DNA from: Reticulitermes lucifugus
Lineage: Eukaryota > Arthropoda > Insecta > Blattodea > Rhinotermitidae
Reading direction: 5' to 3'
Assembly (NCBI GenBank): GCA_026260175.1
Contig: JAKCWW010000844.1
Location: 257 to 64,256 of the forward strand
DNA length: 64,000 nt
A program made the position numbers and the translations under genes. Positions 1 through 11,559 of this stretch are shown one piece after another. The notes under the pieces are model-generated. The model was not told where the DNA came from and searched no databases. It saw only the letters and a list, made by a program, of their open reading frames with translations. Numbering within the stretch: the stretch's first letter is position 1; every line of letters starts with the position of its first letter.

Positions 1-127
1 CAGCATCCAGAACGAATTAAACGATTTTCTATAGAAACCTACGGGAAATCACGTTTCGGCTAACGAAGATTTCGGCTAACCAATGTGATTCCGGAACGAA
101 TTATCTTCGTTAGCCGAGGTACCACTG
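1..127 (-). mobile_element. End of a pogo/Tigger-like DNA transposon or MITE
   Basis: Read on the minus strand the end at 127 starts CAGTGGTACCTCGGCTAACG and is followed inward by an AATTCGTTCCGGAA block. This is the form of terminal inverted repeat used by a widespread pogo/Tigger-type Tc1-mariner group. The end abuts TA at 128-129, the expected target dinucleotide. The block 'ttcggctaacgaag' occurs twice in opposite orientation near 55-70 and 105-116, so the piece is partly self-complementary. The other end is outside the window. No transposase is visible. Confidence 0.6.
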
Positions 128-254
128 TATTTTTCATATAATGAATTATGAAAAAATTCTTATCTTATATTCAGGTCAATATGGTACTTAAACAAAAAGA
201 CATCTGTAAAAAGTGCCAAATGAAATAAAATCATCACCAGAATATCAGTCTCAC

Positions 255-526
255 CTGACCATTTGTTGTAAGAGCCAAGGAAAAGAGGCTACCTGCAGCC
301 ACTTTTCTTATGTAAAGGCCCTGTAACGCTTCTATTACTTTTGGCCGTGAAGTCTTTTGTGTGTCACCATGACCAAGTTTGCCATTGTCAGCTGAACCAA
401 ATGACCACACAGTCTTGCCATCTGCAGACAATGCTATTGTATGAGCACTTCCACAAGCTACTGAACCGACACTATTCAGATCTCGAACCAGTGTAGGCAT
501 GTTACGTCCATTATAGTCTCCATGAC
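255..526 (-). CDS. HERC1: HERC1 coding exon 8 (RLD1 blades)
   Basis: Acceptor ATTTTGAAG|GTCATGG, donor GGTCAG|GTGAGA, ending in phase 0. Encodes HGDYNGRNMPTLVRDL, GSAHTIALSADGKTVWSFG and NGKLGHGDTQ, then KVIEALQGLYIRKVAAGS. The next expected exon (GxVYAWGCG type) is not between 1 and 254, so it lies beyond the left edge. Confidence 0.93.
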
Positions 527-3500
527 CTTCAAAATAAAGTGAATTTTGTCAATGTGTACTCTATGTATTGTTGTAAAATTGACATAATTAGAATCAACAC
601 ATTCTGTATTTTAAACAGAAAATGAGAACTCATTACAGTGTTCAGAATGCACAGTGTTTATATTTGCAAGTCTGAAATATTCCCAGCCAAAATAAACCAC
701 AAAATAATTACATAATATACCATTATGCATGCTAATAATTACCTAAAAATCAAAGTGACAAAATCACACAAAGCCCCCCATTTCAAGACAATATGATTAT
801 AAATGCATACATCCAAATACCACTGTGAAATAACAACACTGGATACATAACAAACACTTTACTCCCTCAACAGAAACATCAGGCACATTTTAAGGCAATG
901 TGTAATTATAATGACCTTAGCCAGGGAGCAAGTGACAGGCCAAAGAGCTACCTCACAAGCCTGATGCAATCTTTTCCACATAGCTCTGCACTTCTGAGCA
1001 TTTAAATAGGACTCCATGAAGTCTATGATTCAAAAGGTCTCCAGAGGTTAGTATAATTTACATTTTTTGTCCCACATCATCTAAAACAACATTTCAAAAC
1101 TTATCACACAAAACTCTGTCAATTTTGTCAATAATTGATCTCATCGTGTGAGTTATAAAACAAGCACACTACACAGTATTCAAAATTAAAAACTTAGCAA
1201 AATAAACTGTCAAAAAAAGTCTTGTATAAACGGAGTCAGTGAACTAAAACAACATACGAAAGTACAGTTTAAGAAAAGTAATGTGTGTATACTCTGGGCC
1301 AATTAGGACCTGCTGGGGAAATAAATGATCAGTGTTCACAAAAGAATAATCAACATATGTTATTTCTGGCAGCCCTTTGAAAAATTACATTAATCAGAAT
1401 TTCACACAAAGTTTAGACAGGCATATTCACCAAGGCGAGACACTTGCAACTTCCACTTACATTACAAACAACTTCTACATTTTAAGCATACCTTTTAAAT
1501 TATCCTGAAATACAAACAACCTGGCAGTTTCATTCAAATATGACAGATCTCAAATCAACTAGAGTTTATCGAGCTGATATCATAGTCATAATCTTAGCTA
1601 CATTATGTCAGTTATTTACAGGTTTCATTATATTATACTACCTAATCGGCCATGGTCTCCCTCGCCCCATGTGTATAGTTCACCCTCTTCCGTGACGGCT
1701 GCACTGTGCCTGTAGCCAGCATGAACAAACTTCACCACCTTCCCAGACAATGCTCCTGCCACCGGTCGAGGCTGTTTCTGAGTGGTACAATTTCCATGGC
1801 CCAATTTGCCATAGTCACCTACAATGAGGAAATTTAGCCAGATTCTCATGTTAAATGACAAAAACATGTACACAGAAATATCTATGCACAACAGAAGTAT
1901 ACAATCTGTGAGATACTGTTTTTTTTTAGAAAGAAACAAAATCTAAGAGAAATTAATTATGTAAAAACTGTACCTAGAAAAAAATGTCAATCTAAAAGCA
2001 TACAGGTTGAAATCATAGGCAGTGAATATAAGGTAACACTTCTTTCCATGCATTAGAATCACATATTTCTTCTGAACTGATAAACAGTCCTGGAATATTT
2101 ACAATTTGTATATACCCATACACTGAAATGTATCTTCACTGACCTGAAAATAAGGAGACAAAACACTTAATCAAAGTTAGCTACATAAATAAATCTATAA
2201 CTACTTCTGCAACTATAAATGTATATAACCTTGTAATTTCTTGTAGTCAAAAATGTTGCTAATTTAATAGTCTACGAGTATTTATAATATTTTGTGAAAG
2301 AAAATAATGAAAATTATGAACTCAAACAAAAAATATTGGTATTCAAACTACATCTGTAAAAGTTATCTATTTCAGTGCACAAAATTTATAAATGTAAAAT
2401 AATTACCATCTCCCCAGCTGTAAACCTTGCCATCATCTGTAAGTGCCAGAGTATGACCATCACTGCCTTTAGATGAAGACACCTTCTTAACAGTGCCATC
2501 AATGACCACACGCTTAGGCTGTGGCTGGTTGTTGGAATCTCCCAAACCAAGACGCCCATAGCTTCCTTTACCGCATGCACTAAGGGTTCCATTTGTATGG
2601 ATAATGAAGGAACAGTATTGGCCAGCCTCCACCTGCTGTGCCTGGGTGAATGCCCTTGCAAGACGGGGCACCAAGATCTTCTCTTGACTCTCCTCTGCAA
2701 CCTGAAGCAATAATTCTTCCCTCATAAATAGAAACAACAGATATGCACATGGCACTTCTATCTAACATTAATGCTCAGCCACATTTTCATGACACCACCC
2801 TTACATTTTTAATCACATCAGTTCTCTACCCAGGTTTTACACTTTCACCCCACACTGTGAAAAAGACTGAGAATAACTTGTAATTGGCCTAGCTGACTAC
2901 GTGCCTCCCCACCATTTCACCTGAGGACAGAAACAGATCCAGTTCCTGAAAGTTGTGCTTACTTTTCAGTATTTTTCAAACACTACAGAACAGGCAAAGT
3001 TAAAAATCCAAGCAGTCATAAATTTTAAAAAAATTCACTCTGTAACCAGCCATGTGCTGACACACAGACAGAAATCCCAACTTGCAAATGGTCTCAGAAA
3101 ATGCATTATTACTACAGTAATTCATAAAAATATTTGAGTTTTCACACCTTCATGGAACTTCCAGTCATGCAGGTGTCAGCAGTCCAAACTAGGGAAAACA
3201 AATAAGCTACAACATTACTAGAAGCCGTAATTTACATTCTTACCTGATGTGAGGAATTGCTACCACATACATAGACATCACATTTATCAGCCACAGTACT
3301 GCTGCATGTTGATGTACCCTGGGATTCATGGTGTTCAGATCCCAGACATGATCTTGTATAATCACATGCCAGGTTCACCAACTGCAAGTTAAAAATAGAA
3401 CACTTTTGTGATGTAGACAATTGTAATTCTCTTGGCAGCAGCTCAAGGAGGAAACTACAACCTTTTGATTCCTGTGTTGATAGTCATACATTTAACTTCC

Positions 3501-6500
3501 CACACAATGCACAAATCAAAGTGCATATCTTCAAAGGAAGTTCTCTAGGTTGCTGTTTGCTGAATCACTTTTCAGTCATAGCCCTTCTCAATCCTGTAGA
3601 GATTTTGTTCAGTAAGTAAATACACACCAATATGTACCAAAACATAAACTGCCTGTTAAGTGGTTCAGCAATCAATGAAGTACCCCTATTCTGAGATTAG
3701 TTGACTACATCAAATGTTTGGTCCAGAGTGTGTTGTTTTCAGTAAGTTAAAAGTGCTAGAAAATGTGAGATCCCTGTCCATAAGTTCAGCTAACCTCACA
3801 AGCATTATGAAACAGTAACCTGAAATACCCCCCCCCCACCAAAAAAAACACCCTGCACATTGTACATGCAGCAAGCCAATCATCCCAAATATGGAACAAT
3901 ATGTATGGGTAGCTATCACATCAAGAAGCAAGACATGATCAGCTGCTCTAAATGGAAGTGGAAGATATTAGTGGCAAGTGGTACTGAAAATAGAATTTCA
4001 TTGACTGCACTGTAACAGTGATAATGCAGTCAATGAATGTGCTCCTCATGATGCTGCCATAAATAATGACAGTGATAATCATTTTCAGGACATCACTTGG
4101 AACGATACATAAATTACAGGGCCAAAGAAAAAAAAACTCCACAGGCACTTCTAGCCACCAAAATACAGTGAAACGTGCATAACAAATTTTGAACAATTTT
4201 GAAAGTTTTTAAGAACAAACTTCTTGTAATAGCTGTTACAGAGACAAACAGATATGTTGAGCAGTTTCAGCAGAAGCCAACTAAGAGAAGAAACACTGCA
4301 AAGGTGTGTTATGGAGTATGGCAAATGGGAGGAAAATGTTTATAGACATTACAAATATGATTTTGGGCCTTGCATTACCTGAGGATTACCACACCAATGT
4401 CAGCTATCAAGATAATGTCATGTTCAATGCATGATCATAAACTACAACTACCTAATAAGGTTTCAAAGCTTAATTTATCGACATTAACTTTTAATAATTC
4501 TACACAGTATTCTGAACGTAACGTATATCACAAAATCTCACAATTAATTTGTCTTATGGTAATCCATGTTAAATACTACTTTATATACATACACAGCAAA
4601 ATTCCATCAGGACAGGACAGGTGCTGAGTTATTTAATATTCCAGATTATCAGATGGTACCTATACTGACCTAAGTTCTTACAGGTAATTTTTGTTACTGC
4701 TCCTATACTTGGGCTGTACAACTAATGTCTTTCTCCTGCTGGTTCGAGGTCATCAGGGCCCTCTTCTGTGTTTTCTGGAGTCATCATAGCTGACGATGTT
4801 GATGGAGTAGGAGACAAGGGGTCAGGAGACACCACAACAGTTGACATACACTCTTGGAGGCCTTTTTGAACATGTCCCGGAGATCTGCCTGTGTCACTGT
4901 TGAAGCTTTTTGCTGGTAAAAAGCAAAACTTCCAGTCTTGGAATTACTCTCAAGTGCCAGATTATCAGGATTTCTGAATTATCAGACATCAGATTAAAGG
5001 AATTTTGCTGTATACATCAAGTCAGCAGAAAAACTAAAATAAAATAATGAAACTGTACCTAATCCTTCAAAGCCACAGAACATTTAAGTACATCTCTCCA
5101 CAACTTAGATGTCCTTTACCCCTGGAGAAACTTATTTGAATGTTCTACAGCCTTTAAGGGTTTGGTACTGTTTCATCACATACAACTCCACAGCAACTAT
5201 ATACTGCAGTTTACCCACTCATTTCATTCACGTATTTACAAACCTCTTCCATAAGGCACATGGCAGCTTGATAGAGTAAGACCTTCCCAGATTCATCAGA
5301 TGTTAGGTTACACCATGACTTGCCATCCAGGCCATCACCCTCAGCAGTTGACCGCATTTTTGACATAGCCTTCAGGAAAACAGAAGCTGTTATTTTGGCA
5401 CCTGTTGTGTTCTTGTCATCTTGCTTCCCACATGATGCACACAGAGCCATGTCAATCCACTCCAATAAATAGATGAGTGACCCTCTTTGCAATGCAAGCT
5501 CCAGTAGTAATTCTGAAGCTAACAGCTGACCTGAAATTGTTTAAAACCTCATCAGAAAATATCTGCTCTAACCTTTTCACAGAGTAGCAACGTCAAATTC
5601 TTTTAGTGACTGGTGCTAAACTTCCACTGCAAGTTTATTACCAATAAGAAGTGGTGACAGCCATTCTCAATGTTTCAGCACAGACTTGGTGGATATTTGC
5701 TGCTGCATATCCTTTGACACTGTATTAACTTTTGGCTTATATGAGTCTGCTTTCAGAGTAAACATAAACAACATGGATTCTGAAATCTGAGTTTAAATAT
5801 TTCTCTAAGAAAATAATTCATAATAACAGACATAAAAAATGTGTTTTCTTGCAGCTATGTTCCTCTGAAAATTTTCACTATTGAGGGTGAAAACACCAAC
5901 AATGTATCTTACATAGACGACTACCAGTTTAGTGCACTGAAAAATCATGTGACTCCATACGTATACACAGACAAAATCCAAAACACCAACTGCCTGCTGA
6001 AATCTCAGCCAATGCCAATGGTTTGCAACTCTGCTGTGGAGTCATAACAGTAACCAGACCAGGTCCCCCACATTCACATGTCTTGGTACTAGGAGGATAT
6101 GAGTGATCAATTTTCTACTCTGAAAAGCAACTGTGGTATCAAGATGGATTACAGAATGTGTTCTCACAGCACTGGTAAAAGATGGAATGCCAACTTGTCT
6201 CACTGAATAAAAAACCATGGCAATTCTCCTATACTTGTCCAGCAATAAGAAGACCTCTGTTGTTACTGCACAGTGCCCAGATTCATTACAGACTCAAGTT
6301 AAGTTAAGGGCCAACGTGGACACACATTCTCAAACAGGCTTCTAAAATCTTATTTCACTCTGACGTGGTAAATAAGTGCTTATCTGAAGAAACAGAAATA
6401 CAGCACATAACTTATAAGCACAATTTATTTCAGGCACAAACAAAATTTAACTCCTGAACTGGCTGCAGTTTGAACAGCTTCATTCACAGTCCAACTCATA

Positions 6501-9500
6501 TTTTTCTCAGGCCTTTCACTCTTATTATTAGTCACACATATCTGGAACAATACATTGTTCTTTGTGTCTCAAGCACTTGTACACAAAAACATTAGCCATT
6601 TATAGAAACATGTACATCTTACCACAACAATAAAAAGCTACATTATTGTGACATATACTAGACTAATTATGTGACAAGACTGGGCAACAAAGAGGTCCTC
6701 TTATGTTTAGTAAGCATAGCAATAACATAAAACACAAAATACATTATTATTAAAGCATGATACAAAACCTGTCCAAACAAGAAAATTATGAATTACTTCT
6801 CACACTATCTTATGGATTAAACACAACTTTGCAACCAAATATGAAAAAACAGAAACAAAACAAAGTGACTCTAGAGAGGTGGTACCACTATAAGTTTTCA
6901 TAGCTACCACATAACCTATATGTACAATTTTAAATATGTTATACACTGGTACTGTACACTTCAAATGCTATACATACCCACAGAATCAGCTCCAGAAGTA
7001 GGCAGTGCTGCATGCCTCAGAAACCGAGTAACCTCCTGCAGGCTTTGTGCTCCCAGTGCAGTGATTTGGCTATCATTAGCCAGGGACAATGGTGGCAGGT
7101 TACGTACCACCTCTGATGCTGTGCACAGTACTTCATTACATAAACTTGGACTACCTGTACACAATAAAAAAATTATGTTCCTATAATCTTTGACTTATGA
7201 TATGACGAGTATTCAATTAAACACACACGTTTTTAAAAATATCATGTACACCACAGCATGACAAACTTTACTTTGGAATAGGAGCCAGGCCCAAAATGTG
7301 GGAGCCAGACAATTTTTGCCATCTGTGGGCTAAAGTGGTGAGAAATTCTGAAGCAATTTCTGTTGTAGAGGTACTACAGTCTTCAAGAGCAACTCTCAAT
7401 CACAGAAGAGTGTTGAGAAAAAGTCTACACATGCACACACACTTATATTCCAGACACCTGGTCAACTATCATTACCATTTTCATAAGCATGTCAGTGAAG
7501 AATACCAACAGAAGTACAGTGTAAGCAATGGTGTTCCTCATTACATAATTACCAACGAATTTATATGAGTTTGATCTGTAATTGGGATTCAATTCCCAGC
7601 AGGAGCAAGAGGCTTTCCTCTTCTCCATCACATCCAAGCATCCAGCCTGGGCCTCGAGCCAAACTAGCATCCTATTCTATGGGTACTGGAAGGCTATTTC
7701 TCAGGGGTTAAAGTGTCCAGATCAAGCAGCTGACCACTCTTCCATGTGGACTGGTCTGCACCTTCTAATCAGCACAAAAGTCACATTTCATGCCACCTAC
7801 TGACATTGCAAATGAAATGTACACCAACCACTCATCATGACACAATGACCACTCAGGCTGTTAAACAAAGATTTCGATTATCTGCTAACAGAAGTTACCA
7901 GACATGGGGCACAATCACAGTTCAGCTGTGATTTTCAAAAAAAGCCAAAAGAGACAAACTGAAAGCAATTGTTCTTGAAAATACTTGGTGCTGTGGCAAA
8001 ATTTCTGTCACTATGGCAACCTGCCACCTAGGATTTGTCAAGCCCTGATCTGAGATCAAGGATATGAGTGACATTGTAAAGAACACCTTCAGTTACAATG
8101 TTATAATAAGACTAACCTTCTCCTTTGGGCAATTGGTACTCTATGTTTTAATACTGCTGACAAATATATAAGAAGACAAACATCTGCAACATCTGAACAC
8201 CAAAAAAATATAACATAAAGGATACTATACCTGGCATAGTGTTCTGTTGCCAACTTTGACGCAGCAATGCAAATAAAAGGCTCAGTCCTGTTTTTACAGC
8301 CATCTCTATAAGAGCTTGTGATGCTGAACATGTTCTCTCTGGACCACTTTCAGATGTCTCCTGCCTACTCTCATTGGTATGTCCACTGGTCTGTGATCTT
8401 GCCTGCAAAATCACAGAGCCCTCAAGTATCAACACATATCAAGTAACAGATATCCTCACACAAAATGTCAACTTTATCCCATATGAAACTGACATGCATA
8501 ATGGACACGTTGGTTAAAAAAAATGTTTCAAATGCTGGCTCTGCTTTCATCATACATAAAAATACAGAACAACCCACCTTGGTACACTAGATGAAGCTAT
8601 CCCTATTCCTGGATCCACAGACTTGAATTGCATTGTCCTATCTTTGAATGTACTCCCAGTGTTGGAAGACTATGTGCATAAATTAGTAACAATGCTTCAC
8701 AAGACATCAGAGACAGTGAGTGACGTATTCAAAGGTAATTGTTCTGACGTAATTACAGTGTTGACTAACACACTGCTGTAGCCTTAATAAAGGTTAAAAC
8801 AACTAATTCCATGGAACAGAGTAATTTTTAAGCTGACAGGCCTAAACTAAAGGCTGTATGGCCTGGGATTCAAATCTCTGGAGGAGCAAGAGATTTTTTT
8901 CTCTTCTTCAAAACATCCAGACAGGCTCTTGACTCTTTCCCTGGGGGGTAAAGCCAGCGGGGCATGGCACTGACCACTCATCTCCATCCTTACTGACGTT
9001 AAGAATGTGTGGCACTGTACCTCTACTCCCCCTGTATGCCATCTTTGCGTGTGCAGGGACAACTTTCACTTTCCTTATGTAACCTTACGGTTCATTAGTG
9101 TGACCTTTCGAGTCACATAAATACAGTCAACGAACACAAACCATATTTCTTGAAGATCCAGTTCCATACAATCCTCCATCTCTGTCTAGGTCTACTAAGC
9201 AGTCTCATTCCTTCAGGTTTCCAATTAAAATTCTATACACATTTCTCTTTCTCACCTCTATTTCTTTGTTTATATAAACATAACTTCATTCCTCCAACAA
9301 AACTGAATTCAGTGACAGGTTACATTGGTCTGGGTTCATACAAGTCACTTCGGTTCAATTTTCTTTATGTATGAGTCAGTAAACATAAACACAACATGAA
9401 TTCTACAAAATATATTGAGCCAATCAAGATGTTCAGGGTGTTCATGACATACAAACATAATTGAAGAAATCTTGTTTTGGCTGATATATGAGATAAGTTC

Positions 9501-10756
9501 CACATGTGCTAGAAATGACTCATTCTGCAGTAGCCAACATTATTAGCAATTGGTATTCATTTATATATTAAGTACACCTCTTGTTGAATTTGTTAAGAAC
9601 TGGTTTCAAGACCATGTGCAATATGCAATGACTTCAAACCCTTAACTGGACATGTGAGCCAGTTTTCATAATATTTCTCAGATATTTAAGAATTGAGTAG
9701 TATACAGAATAACATTGTTACTTCCGGTTGCCTTTCATTTACTAAATTTTGAATTCACAGCCAGCTCTATAACTAAAAACATCTGCAAAACAATATACCA
9801 TATTTGGCAATGATAATATGTGGTCTTCTGGGTTATTACACAGCGTGCCAATTGTTTACCGACGTTTCGGGACAATGTATTGGTCCCATCCTCACGACGC
9901 CGTGTAATAACCCAGAAGACCACAGATTTCATCAACATCGCGGCGGAAGCCTGAAATCAATGTTTGCCAATGGTACTTCACTTCACAAAGGAATATGTCT
10001 TGAACATGGAGTTTAATGCAAACAATGTGGTAAAATATAATTAACAAGAGTAACTATTTACTCAGTTGTTCTCAATCTTCACTTTGCTGCTCAGTGCAGG
10101 AAAGCATCATACAAAGGTACGTACTGTACAGACAGTGTTGTTGATTGCTAGACTCAGCACTGCAGAGTGGGCAGCACCACTGGTTGCTATGTAGTAACAA
10201 TGTCACCTGCTCTACAGTAAGATGTCCAGAAATAAAAATACTCTCTGTGGATCCCTACGATGAGGCATATTGTACACAGTTTCTACCCATGAAAATGTTG
10301 ACAGGTGCTCTAACTTGACCCAGCTCTTTATACCCTAATATTTTTTCTTAGGGAAGTATGACTGTTTACCTTTTCCTTATCATGGTATTTAACTGAGACT
10401 GCATGAAATATCCGTTGTAACACCAACAACCTTTGATGCAGTACAGTTGCAAATGGCGATTCGGCACAAAATGTACGTGCCAACTCCAACTGTGTTGACA
10501 GAAGTGCGGCAACATGATGATCAAGTTCAGCAGCTGATGGAGAATCACAGTCAAAATCTGGCAGGACAGGACCTTGATTCAGTGGAGAGATGGGAGCTGG
10601 TACAACAATAACCTCCTTATTTGCTACTAAATGATCATACAGCAACAATACCCCATCTCTCGTAGCAATGTTGTCACAATTTTCTCCAGCCCAAATATTA
10701 TTCAGATGATCCTGCCAATTTAATTTAAAGTTCGAACTCGATAACCCTGGCATCAT
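255..10756 (-). CDS. HERC1: HERC1, probable E3 ubiquitin-protein ligase, 5' part of the gene (8 coding exons, continues beyond window)
   Basis: Join on the minus strand: 10756-10370, 8402-8231, 7154-6978, 5530-5232, 3381-3244, 2701-2407, 1818-1642, 526-255. All introns are GT-AG and the phases are consistent; 1,917 nt encode about 639 residues. Recognised from the N terminus of animal HERC1: residues 1-345 match its helical N-terminal region (motifs LPDF, KRLLVLQR-like, GLSLLFALLRQSW, LPPLSLAN, RGSL-YLLEW). From about residue 376 the RCC1-like propeller RLD1 begins (GKGSYGRLGLGDSNNQ, SSSKGSDGHTLA, GYRHSAAVTE-GELYTWGEGD, KVIEALQG). Known of the family: a giant cytosolic/Golgi-associated protein of nearly 5,000 residues with two RLDs, SPRY and WD40 domains and a C-terminal HECT ligase; RLD1 interacts with ARF/Rab GTPases. 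HECT, RLD2 and the stop lie left of position 1. There are no internal stops, so this looks like a live host gene. Confidence 0.93.
1642..1818 (-). CDS. HERC1: HERC1 coding exon 7 (RLD1 blade)
   Basis: Acceptor CTCATTGTAG|GTGAC, donor GATTAG|GTAGTA; 177 nt, phase 1 to phase 1. Encodes DYGKLGHGN, GYRHSAAVTEEGELYTWGEG and DHGRL, one RCC1 repeat with its signature residues. Confidence 0.93.
2407..2701 (-). CDS. HERC1: HERC1 coding exon 6 (RLD1 blades)
   Basis: Acceptor TTGCTTCAG|GTT, donor GGAGATG|GTAATT. Encodes QEKILVPRLARAF, VEAGQYCSFIIHTNGTLSA, GKGSYGRLGLGDSNNQ and GSDGHTLALTDDGKVYSWGD, about two RCC1 repeats. A second long frame on the same strand here is a shadow. Confidence 0.93.
3244..3381 (-). 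CDS. HERC1: HERC1 coding exon 5
   Basis: Acceptor TAACTTGCAG|TTG, donor CATCAG|GTAAGA; 46 whole codons. Ends DKCDVYVCGSNSSHQ, the first strand of the RLD1 propeller (human CEVYVWGSNSSHQL). The usual Trp of the blade motif is Cys here. Confidence 0.9.
4594..5010 (-). mobile_element. pogo-like DNA transposon remnant in HERC1 intron 4
   Basis: The ends carry the inverted motif CAGCAAAATTCC (4594-4605 and, inverted, 4999-5010), and both subterminal regions repeat a CAGATTATC-like block. The right flank starts TA; the left flank is CA, probably mutated TA. Inside, the minus strand keeps coding-like text: KASTVTQADLRDMFKKASKS, then, after a frameshift, VVVSPDPLSPTPSTSSAMM and TPENTEEGPDDLEP. This resembles the low-complexity C-terminal tail of a Tigger-type transposase (inference). 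Internally deleted and inactive. Confidence 0.6.
5232..5530 (-). CDS. HERC1: HERC1 coding exon 4
   Basis: Acceptor AATTTCAG|GTCAG. The exon begins QLLASELLLELALQRGSL, matching the family, and reads on through LLEWIDMALCA to LMEEVCKY. The stronger-looking donor GG|GTAAAC at 5216-5217 leaves the wrong phase for exon 5. The donor chosen, TAC|GTGAAT, ends at 5232 and restores phase 0, so the 3' end is less certain than the rest. Confidence 0.85.
6978..7154 (-). CDS. HERC1: HERC1 coding exon 3
   Basis: Acceptor GTGTACAG|GTAGT, donor GTGG|GTATGT; length 177, entering and leaving with one carried base. Encodes SLCNEVLCTASEVVRNLPPL and SGADSVG, which align closely with the same segment of vertebrate HERC1. 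Confidence 0.92.
7570..7790 (+). mobile_element. tRNA-SINE family A, diverged, in HERC1 intron 2
   Basis: Begins in the tRNA-like head with a B-box form (GGGATTCAATTCCC). It continues with the family's body blocks: pyrimidine-rich CTCTTCTCC, TCCAGCCTGGGCC, then CAGGGGTTAAAGTGTCC and AGCTGACCACTC. The 5' A-box part and the 3' tail are poorly preserved. Confidence 0.6.
8231..8402 (-). CDS. HERC1: HERC1 coding exon 2
   Basis: Acceptor GATTTTGCAG|GCA, donor GCCAG|GTATAG; enters in phase 0 and leaves one base over. The first half is a Ser/Thr/Glu-rich linker (ETSESGPERT), as in the human protein. The second half carries the highly conserved ALIEMAVKTGLSLLFALLRQ helix. Confidence 0.92.
8560..8778 (+). 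other. Unexplained open stretch antisense to HERC1, intron 1
   Basis: Seventy-three codons without a stop, before TAG at 8779-8781. The peptide has protein-like composition (EAIPIPGSTDLNCIVLSLN, VLPVLEDYVHKLV, SETVSDVFKG) but no ATG near its start and no family I recognise. It may be a fragment of a transposon ORF or chance. Confidence 0.2.
8850..9082 (+). mobile_element. tRNA-SINE family A in HERC1 intron 1
   Basis: The 5' end is truncated inside the tRNA-like head (GGCCTGGGATTCAAATCTC). The body is complete: CATCCAGACAGGCTC, GGGGGGTAAAGCCAGCGGGG, CACTGACCACTCATCTCC, and the 3' block GTGCAGGGACAACTTTCACTTTCC. A short LINE-tail-like motif (AATTCCATGGAACAGAGTAA, 8804-8823) lies just upstream. 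Confidence 0.75.
9819..9960. repeat. Foldback repeat with hammerhead-like core, HERC1 intron 1
   Basis: Arms 9819-9842 and 9901-9924 are inverted copies (TGTGGTCTTCTGGGTTATTA). Between them, read on the minus strand, 9895-9861 has the hammerhead layout: a CUGANGA-like box, stem II GGGAC/GUCCC around a nine-base loop, GAAAC and GUC. The GAA-ACGU-C segment makes helix III a palindrome. The upstream box departs from consensus, so this copy is probably inactive. It is followed by a GCGGCGGAAGCCTGAAATCA tail shared with the copy near 19.8 kb. Confidence 0.6.
10370..10756 (-). CDS. HERC1: HERC1 coding exon 1 (start codon)
   Basis: Encodes residues 1-129, from two tandem ATG codons (10756 and 10753) to HDKEK. 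The first ATG is chosen because an in-frame stop lies about 70 bp upstream with no other ATG between. The second would also fit the family, whose human member starts at a similar distance from the NxxW-HLN motif. Contains QGPVLPDFDCDS and LLVLQRIFHA. The donor reads AAAAG|GTAAAC and ends in phase 0. An untranslated first exon upstream cannot be excluded. Confidence 0.92.
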
Positions 10757-11429
10757 AACCTTGTCAAAATTTGTAACTCTCCAATAAATACGATATACAT
10801 AGTTGGTAGTTAAGCATGTAAGCTACCAACAAAGTAAATTAACGCGTACATATAAAAGGATATTCTCTAAATGCTTCTGTAAACAAAAGTGTAAAAATAA
10901 ATCAAACAAATAGGTACAGTACTAACTTCAACACACGCACACTATCCCCACTAATAGTTTTGTCATTCAGTGTGGATCAATATGTGTACAGCTTTACAGT
11001 GAACTGTAAGAACAAGAGCAAACAGAAAGACGTTTCATCTTCATCATACCCTCCCTAATGGCCAATTCGAACAATTCACACTGATTACAAATTATGCCTT
11101 TCCTTTTTATGTCAATACAGTTTTTAAAACAAGAGAATGAGCGAAACATAATTTCATTATCGTGTAGTGGCAATTCGTTAATCACTGAAATGTCAATAGC
11201 AATGGATTGTCTTCACTTAGCTAATTGTGCAGTCTCGAACCATTCCCCTATTGCTGCTACTTAACACAGATGGCAGAATTAAACATCCAAAAAACGTATC
11301 GATTGTCATACTTAAATCCTTCCCTCTGTACGTACGCAAATTTAAAGAACCTAATGGACCTATGAGTCATGTAAATTACGAAATCAGGCCTATTCATCTA
11401 CTCTTATCCATGACCCACATGCAGTTGCA

Positions 11430-11525
11430 GACCACGGATTACCGACACGTCACGGTTTCGTCAGCGACCAACACTGCGAAGCGGAAATTGCCGGCCACGA
11501 ATTAGCAGAGCGGGACTTCGAATTG
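11430..11525 (-). promoter_or_regulatory. Possible HERC1 promoter (CpG-dense patch)
   Basis: About a dozen CpG dinucleotides fall within 90 bp, clearly denser than the flanks, some 680 bp upstream of the HERC1 start codon. There is no convincing TATA box. Placement rests only on CpG density and position. Confidence 0.25.
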
Positions 11526-11559
11526 TGAATTAGACAGAACTAAAAATTCCAGTCTCCCG

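Noticed and set aside
2386-2700. 104-codon second frame over HERC1 exon 6
   Set aside because: Shadow frame. The RCC1 repeats are in the overlapping frame, which also carries the consistent splice phases.
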